This document shows, piece after piece, positions 44,338 through 56,867 of a stretch of 64,000 nucleotides of DNA. A model generated the notes under the pieces. It searched no databases. It saw nothing but the letters and a program-made list of their open reading frames with translations, and was not told the origin of the DNA. Origin of the DNA: Hofstenia miamia (lineage: Eukaryota > Xenacoelomorpha > Acoela > Hofsteniidae); assembly GCA_900660155.1 (NCBI GenBank), contig CABFPE010000216.1, forward strand, positions 276,250 to 340,249, in the 5' to 3' direction. Numbering within the stretch: position 1 is the first letter of the stretch; each line of letters opens with the position of its first letter. The translations under genes and the position numbers were made by a program.

Positions 44338-47300
44338 CAAGTAATCAAAGCAAGCATTTTTTAGAAATGCTGTCCTTCAAAGCTAAACGCTTAGATGCAT
44401 ATTTTTAATAGTCATCCTCTCTAGTCTTTAGCTTAAATGAACGTCAAAAATAGATTCTTAGTTGTACAAAATATATGCTATTGTTTATTATGGATGACCT
44501 CATGTTGCAATATAATTTGTCCACAACATCAAATAAGGCAAAATGTGTCAATAATTGGAGAGATTTTTTTATTACTAATTTTTACATTGAATTCCTGACA
44601 CAACTTCCTACATCAAATACTGACGTGTGAGACCTGATTTTAGTAAATTCTACTGCAATTCACTACTTTGTAAATTCCGGCTAATGTACTGCCCATTTTT
44701 TGCATTTTAAAGTGTTTTTTTTATATTATGGATCTCACTGGACTATCGAGATGCAATGCAGTGCTTATCAAATACGAGCTTTATATGGAAACAAACGCTT
44801 AGTAACTTTTAGTTGTCAAGAATATTAAGAGTGTTGCATAAATGGTTCAATTTCGCTTAAAAATTCGCAATCTAGTAACAAACATAATACATTGCATTTT
44901 GTCCACGCAAATTGAAATGTCTTTGCACATATCAAAAAACATTAAGGTGTTTTGTTGCTTCCGTGGTCTCAAAACCATATAAATACCCTAGCATTTTGAG
45001 AGAATTTATTTTTTTATAAAAATTCGAAATTTTCAATGAAATTTTTTTAAATCTTTTTAACAACTTTAGCTATAGGAATACACTTTAACAGAAGCATTGC
45101 ATTTAAGAGTGTTCCTCAATAGACCTGCCGATCCGTCATGATTTCCAAATTTGCAAACAGCTTTGGTAGAAAATTCTTTTTAAATTTGTTTGTTCATTAA
45201 AAGGGACCAAGGCTGTTTAAGGTTAATGATTGAGGCAATCAAAAAATATGATTGGTTTATTTTTAAATTTGTTTGAACTGCTGAAAAATGATTCTACTGC
45301 CTAAGGAATTTCTCCAGTTCTAAAATGTAAGAATTTTTTTTAATGATTTTTGAAGTTGCAAATGTTCAAAGACTTCTTTAATAGTATGCGAAATTGGATT
45401 CCTAATATATATATATTGTGGAAAATCGAGGGTTGCATATGGACATGAAAATAATTTTATGGAATGGAAATTTTTGGCAATCCAAATTCAGAAAACAGAC
45501 ATTCCAACACTAGAAAATGAGTAGACACCCTAAATAATAATAATAACAGAATGTATTAAAATGACCAAAATTATTTTGAATGATGCATAGTATTGAGCAC
45601 TTCCTCCAAAGTAAGAAGAAACTTGTAGCAATTATCAGGCTCTGGAGACTTAAAAAATTATTTCATTTTGGTCATCTCTGCATAACAGAGGATTCCAAAG
45701 AGTGCAGAGCAAATACAACGACAAAAGTTTGTTAATGTCAAACCATATTTACTACGTAATCGCTCTAACTTACTGGTGCAGATAAAAGGCAATTCCAGCT
45801 TTCAATTCCAAATCCGAAAATTGTAGTGCATATGATTCCACAAATTTCTAAAATTGTGCTTGTGTGTGACATCTTTAATAATTTCTACTTCAACATTTTA
45901 TGTGCACATATAGAGTTTTCAATGAAAGTTGCAGATACATAACCGGTTATTGCATGAATTTGGCAATATACCATAACCATGTATATATTCCTTTGCATAG
46001 TATTTAATTTAGCAGTGTAAGAATAGCATAGACCATTTTACAAAAATTTAATGCGCCAGTATCTGCTACTTGTAAGTAGTTAAAAAAATTCCATTCGGAG
46101 AAATATGATAGTTTAGAGCGATTTAGAGCACTGCACGCATTCATCAGGACCTACACATGAGATACACATGGCGGTGCAGCCCCTCTCCTCTCCGCATTGG
46201 ATTTAATTACTTATGATCATTTGAGATATCAAATACTTAATGAGATTACAACAAATCTAATGAAAAGACTTTATTAAGCAATTGCGCACAAAAGTTCACT
46301 TTTTATAGAGAGATTTAAATATAGGTAAATTGCTTCTTTTGCTAGAGAACTAAAAGTTGCTTACAGAATTGGGATAAATTTAATTACGTTATTGACGTAT
46401 GATAAGCATAAATAAATCAACAACAAAAATGCGCTGATAATATACTGTTAGCGGCGGTATTTGGAATTTTGCGTGTGCTGATGCAAAAAATCATGACCAT
46501 ACATGATAATTCAGAACCAAAAATTGACCAATCTAAAAGTACAAATTTTCTGAACCGGAAAAGCATGAATAATTACAATCCTAGTTCAGAAAAAGCCTAA
46601 AATTATGGCTTTTTTGGCACCTTTTCAAAAAATTCAAGATGGCGGATATTTTGCCTCATGATTTTAACAACCAGACATATGGTGAATATTCATTGAACTT
46701 ATCAGGCCTCTCTTTGCTAATAACATCACAAAGTGTATTTGGAGACCAATTGATAAACTTTAATGCTATTTGCTGCTTGTTGAATAGCTTTACCATAAAG
46801 ATTGTTTTCAATTTTGAGATTAAATAAATTTAGACCATTTTTTAGTGCAAAATGTAGTTGGTAAAATCTCGTCTGTATTCCATAACATTTCTTTTAATTT
46901 CAAATAGAGGCTTGTGTGACAGAATGCAAGCTTAAAGGCATTCTTGTTAGCCTCAAATAGGTAGAAAGGTGCAAACTTAAAGGCACCTCTTCTGACCAAA
47001 AGATAAGAGTCCAAAGTGAATAAAAATTTATTTAGAGCAATTTAAATTTGTAAATGATTTATTATGATCAAATAATGTTAAACAGGACACAAAAAACGAT
47101 TACGGCAAAAATAGTTCAGCTAGAGGTAATTTTTTTAGCCTTTTGACAAAACGAGCCAAACAGAAATTTAAATTTTTAACAATCGTCTGATTAGGAGAAA
47201 AAATACTAATAACAACCTGTAAGTGATTTTAGTATTTTATTGTAAACCAGTCAAATGTTAAACTGGGAAAACAAATCTGTATTGAAGTTAGAATCAATAA

Positions 47301-47485
47301 GCATTTAGTAGAGTTTAGTCATTTATTAAATACATTTAACTAGTTTGGATCTATTATGAAATTAAACAACTAAACTCTTTTGTTGCGATGGTGGTAGAGA
47401 GATGAATGATGGATAACTATTGATGATGCCTCAGAAGATCAATCAACGAATATCCTTATTAATCTATTTAATGAATTGTGATTAA
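44338..47485. other. AT-rich stretch without a supported gene
   Basis: About 3.1 kb with no recognised coding sequence. AGGTGC...GCACCT near 46967-46988 is a small hairpin. The first 59 bp (44338-44396) repeat the flank of mariner version 1 (42680-42738). Confidence 0.45.
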
Positions 47486-47831
47486 CAGGGGCGTACCCAG
47501 GATTTTCTGACGGGGGGACATTATTGAGAAAATAGACTCTAAAAAATGCATTTCACGATCCTAGATTTTAAATGTTTCAATTTTTTACGAAAATTTTTTT
47601 GATTTATCCAGTCAAAATTAAATTTGGAAACCTGACGGGGGGGGACATTCCACCATGTCCCCCCCCCNNNNNNNNNNNNNNNNNNNNNNNNNNNNNNNNN
47701 NNNNNNNNNNNNNNNNNNNNNNNNNNNNNNNNNNNNNNNNNNNNNNNNNNNNNNNNNNNNNNNNNNNNNNNNNNNNNNNNNNNNNNNNNNNNNNNNNNNN
47801 NNNNNNNNCCCCCCCCCTGGGTACGCCACTT
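47486..47831. mobile_element. hAT-type MITE with 8-bp target duplication and G/C-run interior
   Basis: Ends CAGGGGCGTACCCAGG and CCTGGGTACGCCACTT are inverted repeats. The exact 8-bp flank GTGATTAA occurs at 47478-47485 and 47832-47839. The interior has long G and C runs (GGGGGGGACATT, CCCCCCC) that stall assembly and explain the 141-N gap inside it. CAG(G/T)GGCGTA ends with G-rich interiors are a familiar non-autonomous hAT type. Confidence 0.88.
47668..47808. other. Assembly gap, 141 N
   Basis: It is flanked by C runs on both sides and lies inside the hAT MITE; the gap size may be an estimate. Confidence 0.99.
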
Positions 47832-47839
47832 GTGATTAA

Positions 47840-48214
47840 GCACCAAACTGTTAAATTGTGAAGTTGGAAAGTGTAACATGGAACGATCAATGAATATTGC
47901 AACCTTACCTGAATATGAACTTAGATCAAACTTATATGTTGTTTAGATAATTATTTAATTATGAATCCGATGCCCCTTCTTTGATGGAAAGAAGCTTGTA
48001 TCCTAAGAAGAAATAGCTTGATGATAAACTTAGAGTGTGTAAATGTTAAATTACTAAAGAGTTAATGAACTCTATATTTAATTTATTTGTTATATGTTCA
48101 CACTGTAATCAATACATAATGCAACTCCACAAAAATTATAATGCAATAACTTTCGTATTAAATGGTAATCAAGTTAACCACAACCGTCTAAATGAAAGGA
48201 GCATTACTGTGGTT
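47840..48214. other. AT-rich spacer
   Basis: Nothing is recognised between the two MITEs. Confidence 0.5.
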
Positions 48215-48587
48215 CAAACTTGTCAACAAGCCGAGCGTTTAATGAACCGAGCTGAGCCGAGCTTGAGCAGAGTATTGTATATACAACGAGCCCGAAACGA
48301 GCTGCTTTTAAGCAAACCAAATTTATATTGCTGCTTGTTAATTTGATTATGTAGATTTTTCTTATTATTTTATTCAATATTCCTTACTTAATAATGGTAT
48401 TTTAGAAATGTTTATTAAATAATAGGAAGAGCAATTGAAAAAATTCTTAGAACACAATATTTTTCAAAAAAATACCGAGTTGAACCGAGCCTCATTGAAA
48501 GATTTTATGTGGCGAGCCGAGCCGAGTCGAACTTACTCAAAATTTAAACGAGCTGAGCTTAGAAATTACGGCTCGTTGACAAGTCTG
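48215..48587. mobile_element. GAGCCGAGC-rich MITE, full copy
   Basis: The left end CAAACTTGTCAACAAGCCGA (48215) and the inverse of the right end (CAGACTTGTCAACGAGCC, ending 48587) match. Clusters of GAGCCGAGC and its variants lie near both ends (48228-48265, 48510-48535, 48551-48575), with an AT-rich core between. A partial copy lies at 2015-2280. No convincing target duplication is seen. Confidence 0.7.
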
Positions 48588-50094
48588 AGATTCATCTGCT
48601 GTAGGAAACACTGCACCATGTCAGCGTGAGCCGTTTAATTCAGCAGCACTTGTTAAACCTAAGCACTACAACTTATTGACACTCTGACCAACTGTTGACG
48701 GAACTACTCTCTCATAGAAAAAGAGTTATTGGCCATAACATGCATGAATTTTTTCATCAGTATCCATACAGGTGAGAAGTGAATGTAAAAGCAGACCAGA
48801 AGTCTTAAGAAGACTTACAAAGCAAAGCTCTCACCAGTTGCCTGCCAACAATACAGTAATTATTGATTTTTCTACAAAAGAATCCTGCTCCAAAACTTAC
48901 ATACAAATCAGGGTGTCAATTACACATGTCAGATACATTGTTAAGATTAAAACTTCCTTCTGAAAAAGGAAACAATATTGAGATGCAAATTTCCACTGAA
49001 GTTCACACAATTGAAATTCCTAGTAAAATAAACAAGTTGAAGTTTAGAAAAGGATCTCTCAAGATCAGCTGCACCACACCAGTATCTGTATACATAAACT
49101 TTTTTAATATTAGTTTAACACATTATATTATTATTTAATTCTAGCTACATTCATTACAAGCATGAGGTTTTTCAATATAAATTTATTTACGGATATTACC
49201 AAGACTTAATTATAAATCACAATTATAAAACTTAGGAAAATTTGCAAAATCAGGCTTTTTTCAGCTACTTGATTTAGTCTTCTTTAATAAATTCCTGAAT
49301 ATGATCAAGAACAAATACCTGATACAAAATTAGTGCTACAACTAAAGTTCCAGTAGGAGAAGAAAATGAGTTGGATCTCTTTGTTCATATCAATTCCATT
49401 TACAATGGAATAGTGAAGGGTGCAGGTTTGAAATGAAAATGAAAAAAGCAATACTAATTTATCCTATGGGGCTTTCAAATGTTGAATACCGTGATAAGAT
49501 CATCAGCTAAAGGCACTTAAAAAGAAACTATACAAAATTTAAAAAATTCATGGATACTTTATGGCTAAATAAAATTCACATACATGAATCTAAGTTTTAT
49601 TTGAATTTTCAATCAACAATATGTTTAAAACAAAGACTATTGTTCAGGAAACAAATTGCTTAGAATATTAATTTTTAAAAAATTATTGAAGTCTTATTCT
49701 TAAGAGATGCTTAAATTTTGCAAATAGACTTTAAACCAGTTTGTAATTACTTAAGACAGGTAATTTTGGGATTTTTTTTTTGAAAATTTGAGATTTTTGA
49801 AAAAATATTTTTTACTGTTTTTTTGGTAAAAATATTTCATTTTAATTATTATTCCTATCTTATCATCTTTATTTATATTTTCCTATATTTTTTATATTTC
49901 CCAGAAACTGTAGCTAGTAGTTATAATTATATTTTACCACATGCATATTATTTAATTACTATCTAGATATTACAATTGACAGCTCAACATACACCAAGTG
50001 CCACTGAATGAAGCCATATTTGTATGGAAAGTCATTGGCTCAATTCCAATCTGTTCCTTAGAAAATGATTCTATTCAAATCAAAAATGCACTAT
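48588..50094. other. Decayed coding-like sequence of uncertain origin
   Basis: The frame at 48863-49138 (MSDTLLRLKLPSEKGNNIEM and onward) has a protein-like composition but no recognised domain. It may be the upstream part of the hAT transposase relic that follows, or another old element. Confidence 0.3.
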
Positions 50095-50365
50095 AATTGA
50101 GCAAAATCCTCTTTGGTTAGCTTCTGGGAAAACTCATTTTTCTTTTCCTGTTATATCTAAATTCACTCTAAAAGTTGTGATGCCATTTTCTTCAAAATAT
50201 CTATGTGCAAGTGCTTTTTTACATTTCTTTACCTAAAAAATAAAATTGTAACAGACTGGAAAGTGAAGCAGATTGTCATTTAGTGGTGTCAAACATTGAG
50301 CCAAATATAAAAGAACTTGTTGACAAAGCTAAGACAGCAAAATTTTGCAGCTATTTGAAAAAATA
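50095..50365 (+). pseudogene. hAT transposase C-terminal (dimerisation) relic, SCAND3/ZBED-like
   Basis: One frame reads QNPLWLASGKTHFSFPVISK, then VVMPFSSKYLCASAFLHFFT. After a frame change comes RLESEADCHLVVSNIEPNIK followed by ELVDKAKTAK. This matches the hAT dimerisation region as found in SCAND3/ZBED5/FAM200-type proteins (LLPF.STYLCE.GFS, then NRL..E.DLRLALS.I.P.I..L). A stop and a frameshift separate the halves. The rest of the transposase is not recognisable. Confidence 0.75.
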
Positions 50366-51187
50366 ATGTTTTTGTATTTTAATTCAATAAAAATATGGTT
50401 TTACTTGATTTTTTTGTTTTGGGTAACTTTGGATTTTAAAAAACTCAAAAATTTGAAAAATGGTACTTTTGTCTTACTTAGTTAGAACCTCTGCTTTAAG
50501 CTATTGCTGTCACAAACAAATTAGAAAAAATTGTTTCATATACATAAATTATTAAGAATTTTAATTTTTTTTACAAAAATATCTATATTTTCTTAATTTT
50601 TATTTTCTTCATTGTTATTTTAGCTAGTTTTCAAAGCCAACATAGGGAAATAACATTTGCCTACTTCCTTACTGCATGGCTCCACCACAGCATCATTGAT
50701 ACAAATAACAATTCTTTACAATCTGCTGATATTCAACTTGGGGATTTCTCATAAAAAGAAATGTGTGATCTGTTGCAGAAACATATGGAACATGCTTTAC
50801 TAAAATTGTTAGGGTGGTCCTGATTTACAAAAAAATTCAATATTTCAAAGTTTTTTGAAGACATTCATTGAAAAAAGCAAATATGCATATATTTAAAACA
50901 AATGATCAATTTAGAATTTGAAGATTGTCAAAATGAGAGGCATAAATTAGAAATTTTTCTATTACATATATTTAATATAATTAACTACAGCAAGAACACT
51001 TAATTAATCTCAAGTGTATTTTTGAATTTTCAGTGCCCATTGGTTAAAATATTTTCATTGGCTAAGAAGAGCAAAAATGTTGACAAATTGAATCAAGATG
51101 AATGCATAACTAAGCATTCACCAAATAAACATTCAGTTTCTTCCCTGAAATAATTTCAATAGTTAGTCATTTGCATTTCTGCTCAAG
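50366..51187. other. AT-rich sequence without a supported gene
   Basis: Nothing is recognised. It would be the 5' flank or leader of the small ORF at 51188 if that is real. Confidence 0.45.
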
Positions 51188-51367
51188 ATGAAAAGCCTTC
51201 TCAAATTAATCTTTGCCATTTCAATACTTTTTACTCTATTTACACCTGCAATATCAAGAGTGAATGTACCTCGATCCACTGCCACTGAAGAATCATTTGC
51301 TGCTGTTCCTTCTGCAAACATTGCAATAGTAATGATAACTATTATTTTTTGGTATAAGTGCTTTTAA
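51188..51367 (+). CDS. Possible small secreted or membrane peptide (59 codons)
   Basis: ATG at 51188 in a fair context (CTCAAGATGA) opens a 59-codon frame. Residues 1-23 (MKSLLKLIFAISILFTLFTP and AIS) form a textbook signal peptide with a basic start, a hydrophobic core and small residues at the cleavage zone. A short polar segment (RVNVPRSTATEESFAAVPSA) follows, then a second hydrophobic stretch (IAIVMITIIFWYKCF) to the stop. That layout fits a tiny membrane or GPI-type peptide, or the first exon of a longer gene: GTATAAG at 51352 is a possible donor. No homologue is recognised, and chance is a real alternative in AT-rich DNA. Confidence 0.35.
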   Translation: MKSLLKLIFAISILFTLFTPAISRVNVPRSTATEESFAAVPSANIAIVMITIIFWYKCF

Positions 51368-54289
51368 CTGTAAATAATTAAAATATGAAATATGATATAA
51401 ACATATATAATAAACTATGCCTTGAAATTCATATTAATTTAATTTATTCAAATATATTTTTGCATAATTCCTTATACAATAATGTACCTAATAAATATTT
51501 TATAGGTTTGGTATAATTCAGTATGTGTTATATAGTAAAGCTAAAATTGTAAATTTAAGGACATTATAACATATGTGGTAGTGTATCACCAATTCTCTAA
51601 GGAATCATATAAGGCAAATTCAAATTATTGTAGCTATATATTAGAATAATACTATTTCTATGTATGCATTGCTTGGATAATTAGTTTTCTATTTTTCAGT
51701 GAACTTATAGTATGAAAGATTTAGTAGGCTTAAATAGTTTTTATTTATGTAATAGCTAAAATATATTAAAATATAAGTAGCATTATTGTGGTAATCTCTA
51801 ACCTAACTTAGCATTGCAAAAATTTAGTGAGCAAATATATACATAAATATATTCTTTCCCCAATCAATAAGCATATAATAATATTTCAAATAAAAAGTTT
51901 AAATTTCTCAGGAGCCATTTGTATTCAAATATGCTAACAACTAAGAAGAACAAGATTTCAAATTTCAATATTTTTTCAATATTTTCTATAATTTACCATA
52001 GCTAAGTTAAAACTTTGAAAAGACTATTAATATGTCATAATTACCTCTATAGTAAAAAATCATTAATAAGGAATTAAATAAATGATGTTATTTCTATGAT
52101 ACTGTTTAGAACTATCAAAAATAATTTTAGGCATTATTTTCAAATGAAAAATGGGAACTTAAAGAAAAAAATATATAACAGCAATTTGAGATACAAGATA
52201 ACTTAAATGAAGCTCTTAAGCTAAATTTAACCTGGAAGATCTACATTCTATTTTATCTGCTCTCTGTCTTATTTAGGGTAATCTTGCCTTTTACATTATT
52301 TTTTGAAATCTTACACTCTTATTGTTTATTCTTGGAAAATTCAAAAATTCCTTCAGGTGCCTTAAATTCCAAACTGTGGTGACATCTTTTGTTTAACAGT
52401 ACATTTTCAAATAGAAAATGTGTTTACTTCCAATGTTCAGGCAAGATATAGAGGTGATTTAATTAAAGAGAGATTTGAAATATCATTACATTGTACATAT
52501 TATCTACAAAATATCTATGGGTATTTTAAATTTTGAACTTAAATATTAAGCTATGCAACAATATTAAAGCAATTAGTATTACAATTCCTACAGTATTTGT
52601 AGCAGACTCTTCAATCTTGCAGATGAGATTCTTTTCATGAATTAAGGAATACTTCATATGCTTTGATAATAAAGCAAATCTTCAAAAATTAATGAATATG
52701 TGTCATACTGAACTGGATTAAAAATTTTCTCCAATATTTGTATAATGTGCTGATAAGAAAATCTCTAAAATGCATATTTGAGTACAATTTTGGTTATAAT
52801 TATGTAAAAATGAAGATTTTATGAAGTGGTAAAATTATTGTGATAAATTTGAATATTGATAGATTTAAGGCTTTTCCAACAATAATTATTTTTGCAATTT
52901 TCATTGAAAAATAAATCATTTTTCAAGTTGTGATGGGATACAGATGTTGATTTGAAGACAGCCAGATGAAGGAATCATTAGACCCTTGCTAGAGCAGGAT
53001 TTGATAACCATTCAGTTTTGCATGGAAAAAGCATTTGCTCTTCACCATATCATTATTTCTAACAAATCTTACAACAGCAGTGTAGAGCTGCCATAATGAT
53101 CTTGCCTTGTTTGTGTCCAGCTTAACCTGTTTAAAAAAGCTGTCCTGGCTTTATTTACAGTGTATTGGAATTTAATCTGATTTATAATACACTGATTAAC
53201 CTGTTCTGAAATTCACTCCTAATAAAAGTATATATTTTTCTAAATCAATTTATGAATGATTGGGCTATGCGTCTTGTAATTTGATGCATACATGTACAGT
53301 AGTGTATAAATTTAGCAAATTGGTTTTGCAATGTTCTATACTATGGCTTCCAATTTAACATTATGATCCATTTTTGCATTGTGAAATCAAATTTAATGCT
53401 ATTTTTTACTAGAGATATATTTCCTTGTTTGCCCCTGTGAAGTGCAACCTTATAAACTTCTCTATACATATACATGTTATAAAAAATTCCAGAAATTTTA
53501 GTATATTAGCGAATTGTTGTATTACTACATGCATAGGTTTTAAAAATATTGATGTTGAAAATGTGTGAAGACCCTATTACATAAATGAATTTTACATCAA
53601 AACTAGCACTTGTATTGGGATCTGGCAAAGGAATTCCCCTCAATAATTTTCCAAAACTTGGTACATTAGTCAAATATTTTCAATTTAAACAAGCATACTG
53701 GTATCAAGAAATTATTTTCAGTTTTGTTAGCCATCTATTGACAGAATTAAGAATTCAATACTATTAAGTGCTAAGTGCTGATATAGTTTGTTTTCAATCT
53801 TATCACTTTGAGTAAGTAATTACTATTGTAACATAATCTAATCATGTGGTCAAGTAGAGAGAATTAGAGGAAAGAACTAAGACTAAATTTAGAAATAAAT
53901 ACTTATTGTACACACATGATTATGATTAGTTAAATCATTTGTAAAATTTAAAGCAGTATTTTGATATTAGTTAATTTGGCAGTACATTTGACAAATGGTG
54001 AAAGACTGAAGTCACAAATGCTAATTAATGCTGACATGTGTAAATTGGCATACAAAGGAAAATCAGAGATTAGAAAATTGTCAACAACTTAGATTTAACA
54101 GGTACTAGCCAAATATTTGATTGTTTAATAGTTTCAAGTATAAAAGTGGTGCAGTTTATTATTTTGATGATGACTAAAATTCATTGGATTTACTTTGTTT
54201 ATCTTTGTCAGGTTTATTTATTAATTATCATGGAAAGCTAAACAGTTGAGCACTAGGTATTTGAGACAGTGGTCCACAACTTCATTTAA
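51368..54289. other. AT-rich stretch without a supported gene
   Basis: About 2.9 kb with no recognised coding region. A 60-codon frame at 53585-53767 has no known motif. The left boundary of the LTR element may lie near its end. Confidence 0.45.
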
Positions 54290-54463
54290 TGGCAGTTTGT
54301 AATGGCTTTGCACCTAACAATTATTTGTTCACAATTCAAACAGCTGTGTGGCTGGTAGCAGGTGCTTACCTGATGTGCTCTTAGGTTAGGTATAGGGATA
54401 GGGGTTTTTCTTTGTTATAGTTTTCCTATCATTTGTTGTTTGTATTACTATATTATGATCTTT

Positions 54464-55003
54464 AGGTTAACCCTTGTAGGAAACTTTGCAACATGTTTGT
54501 ATTGGATTTCAGTAATGTCATTATATGTATTTACCTGTAGACTGAACTACCAACTATCCCTTTCGTTTTTGGTAGCATGGGTTGTTCACATGTATATTAG
54601 GTTAGCATGTACATATTTATCTGTAGGGATAATACATGTAAGGAATTATAATAAGCTAATGCATCCTGGTTGCGAATTCCACTTATATTACGAACTCATT
54701 AATAACAAGAACAATCAATGCTATAAATTAGTAAGTTTAACCCTTGTAGGAAACTTTGCAACATGTTTGTATTGGATTTCAGTAATGTCATTATATGTAT
54801 TTACCTGTAGACTGAACTACCAACTATCCCTTTCGTTTTTGGTAGCATGGGTTGTTCACATGTATATTAGGTTAGCATGTACATATTTATCTGTAGGGAT
54901 AATACATGTAAGGAATTATAATAAGCTAATGCATCCTGGTTGTGAATTCCACTTATCTTACAAACTCATTAATAACAAGAACAATCAATATGATAAATTA
55001 GTA
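54464..55003 (+). repeat. 270-bp tandem duplication in the presumed 5' LTR
   Basis: Two copies of a 270-bp unit, beginning around TTAACCCTTGTAGGAAACTT at 54467 and 54737, differ at only a handful of bases. The period is a multiple of three, which keeps a long but non-homologous frame open. Tandem units in the U3 part of LTRs often duplicate promoter or enhancer sequence. Confidence 0.8.
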
Positions 55004-55669
55004 AGCTATCACACACTGTCACTATTGTATTCTCACACATTGTTTCATGCACTGAGTCAGTGGCCTTTGTGGTTGGTGTTTCTCTTGATGTTTAAGTAGC
55101 AGCTGGAATTAATCATTATCTCATAGCATAGCTTCTTCAATTCCTCTTTGTGCTTTGCCTCAGGTTGGGTTTTGACCCTGTAGATTGTACCATCTATCTC
55201 TTGTCTTGCACCTAAATTACTGTTGTTAATCCAAGCTTCACTATTTGTTGAGCAGATATTATTTAAATTAATAAGCAACACATAGTTAGAGTAAAGGAAG
55301 AGAGATGGAACCTTGGAATCTGTCACCTACCATACTACTTCAGGAGGGAAAAATGTTAAAGCAGCTCCTAAATTAAGTTAAGCTTTATTAGTTGAAAGGT
55401 TGTCAAGATTCTACATGTCAACCATGACAGGCGCCCAACATGTGCAAAGAAATATTTGAGTCAAGATAGTTGTTTCTTCTCAAATCACTCTCGAATTGGA
55501 GAGAAAACCGAAAAAAGAAAAGGACAGAAATAGTTAGACAACTCAATACTGACCTGGAAAAATGGAAAGAAAAGAAAAAGAGGGAACATGAACAACTGAT
55601 ACCACACTGGAGTACAGATAAAATATAGGAAGGGACCAACCAATAAGAATACTCAAAGCTAAAATGAAA

Positions 55670-56850
55670 AATGGTACATTCAAAGAAAAAGACTAAAAGT
55701 AAAATGAGAACTAAAAGAACTCCTCCTACAAGGAACACACCTGAGACACAAGATGTCAATATATCCCCTGAAAGTGAACAATCCCCAACAGAGCAGGTAT
55801 TACAACCAGTGGAATTAACTAATGAACTTACAATAGTTCAATTAATGGAAATTATTGATAACAACATGAAGGAAAGAAAAGAGTTGACTAAACAAATAGA
55901 GCAACTAATGAAAAGAATGATAGAGGTGGAAATGAAAAATGTTGAAAAAGAAAGGTTGATAGATGAAATCAAAGAAGACACAAGTATTTGATTGACAGAG
56001 CAGAGAAATTTTTTTCAACAACAGATCGAGAAATGGACAGAAGTGAATAAGGAAATAAAGGTTCAAAGTGCACGAAATTTTTGAAATGAGCATAAAGGAA
56101 TGGAAAGTAATGCAACAGAGAGCAGCAGCAAGATTCCCTCTATACTTAAGTGGTGATCCATATCAACATTATCTAGTACTTGAGACACAAACCAAAATGA
56201 ATTACAAAAAACTAATTGGAGAATATTAACAATATTATGATGATGAAAGTTTTAAGAGTCATTATAGAATGTTGTTAAATGGCATAAAAATGAATAGCAG
56301 GGATGACTTACAAAACTATATGTCTCAAGTAGAAAGACTATTGAAACTTAGTTTGAGAGAACAGAGATATTCAAAGCATGATATATTTGCACATATTTGC
56401 AAAGGTCTACCAGAGACAATACAAACACAATTCCTAATTAAGTGTGATGCAGACAATTCACTAGACAAAATGATCAGGAAGGGACTTGCTATACAAATTA
56501 CAATGGAAAGTAATGCGAGGATTAATGAAAAATATACAATAGGGAAACAAATAATAAAACCTACAATGCTGATGGTTAACAAGCCAATAGGTAAACTGAT
56601 GATTAAGAAATCAGGAGAGGAACTGGTGAAGATAAAATTAAAAGATGGCACAATAAAACAAATAAAAAGAAAGGATTTAAATTGTCAGAAATGTGGCAAC
56701 AAAGGGCATATGAAAAAATATTGGAAGTGGCAAATTAATTGGATAGAAGAAGAGGATGCATATTTTGATGAAGAAGATTTAATTGAAAATGAAGAAGAAC
56801 AAGAGGAAGAGGAAGAAATTGAATCGACGGAAATAGAAAATTTAAACTAG
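55670..56850 (+). pseudogene. LTR fossil: gag-like region
   Basis: A charged, Lys/Glu-rich region leads to a capsid-like helical stretch and a CCHC zinc knuckle (CQKCGNKGHMKKYWK, near 56690), the nucleocapsid RNA-binding motif. An acidic Glu-rich tail follows. Its place before the protease supports gag. It is broken. Confidence 0.75.
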
Positions 56851-56867
56851 AGAGAGCACCATCTCCA

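Noticed and set aside
47539-47902. Overlapping frames rich in Gly/Pro around the 141-N gap
   Set aside because: They are translations of G/C runs and N inside a hAT MITE.
54440-55099. 219-codon open frame with repeated hydrophobic segments
   Set aside because: It is produced by a 270-bp (in-frame) tandem duplication in the presumed LTR; no homology or start context supports a gene.
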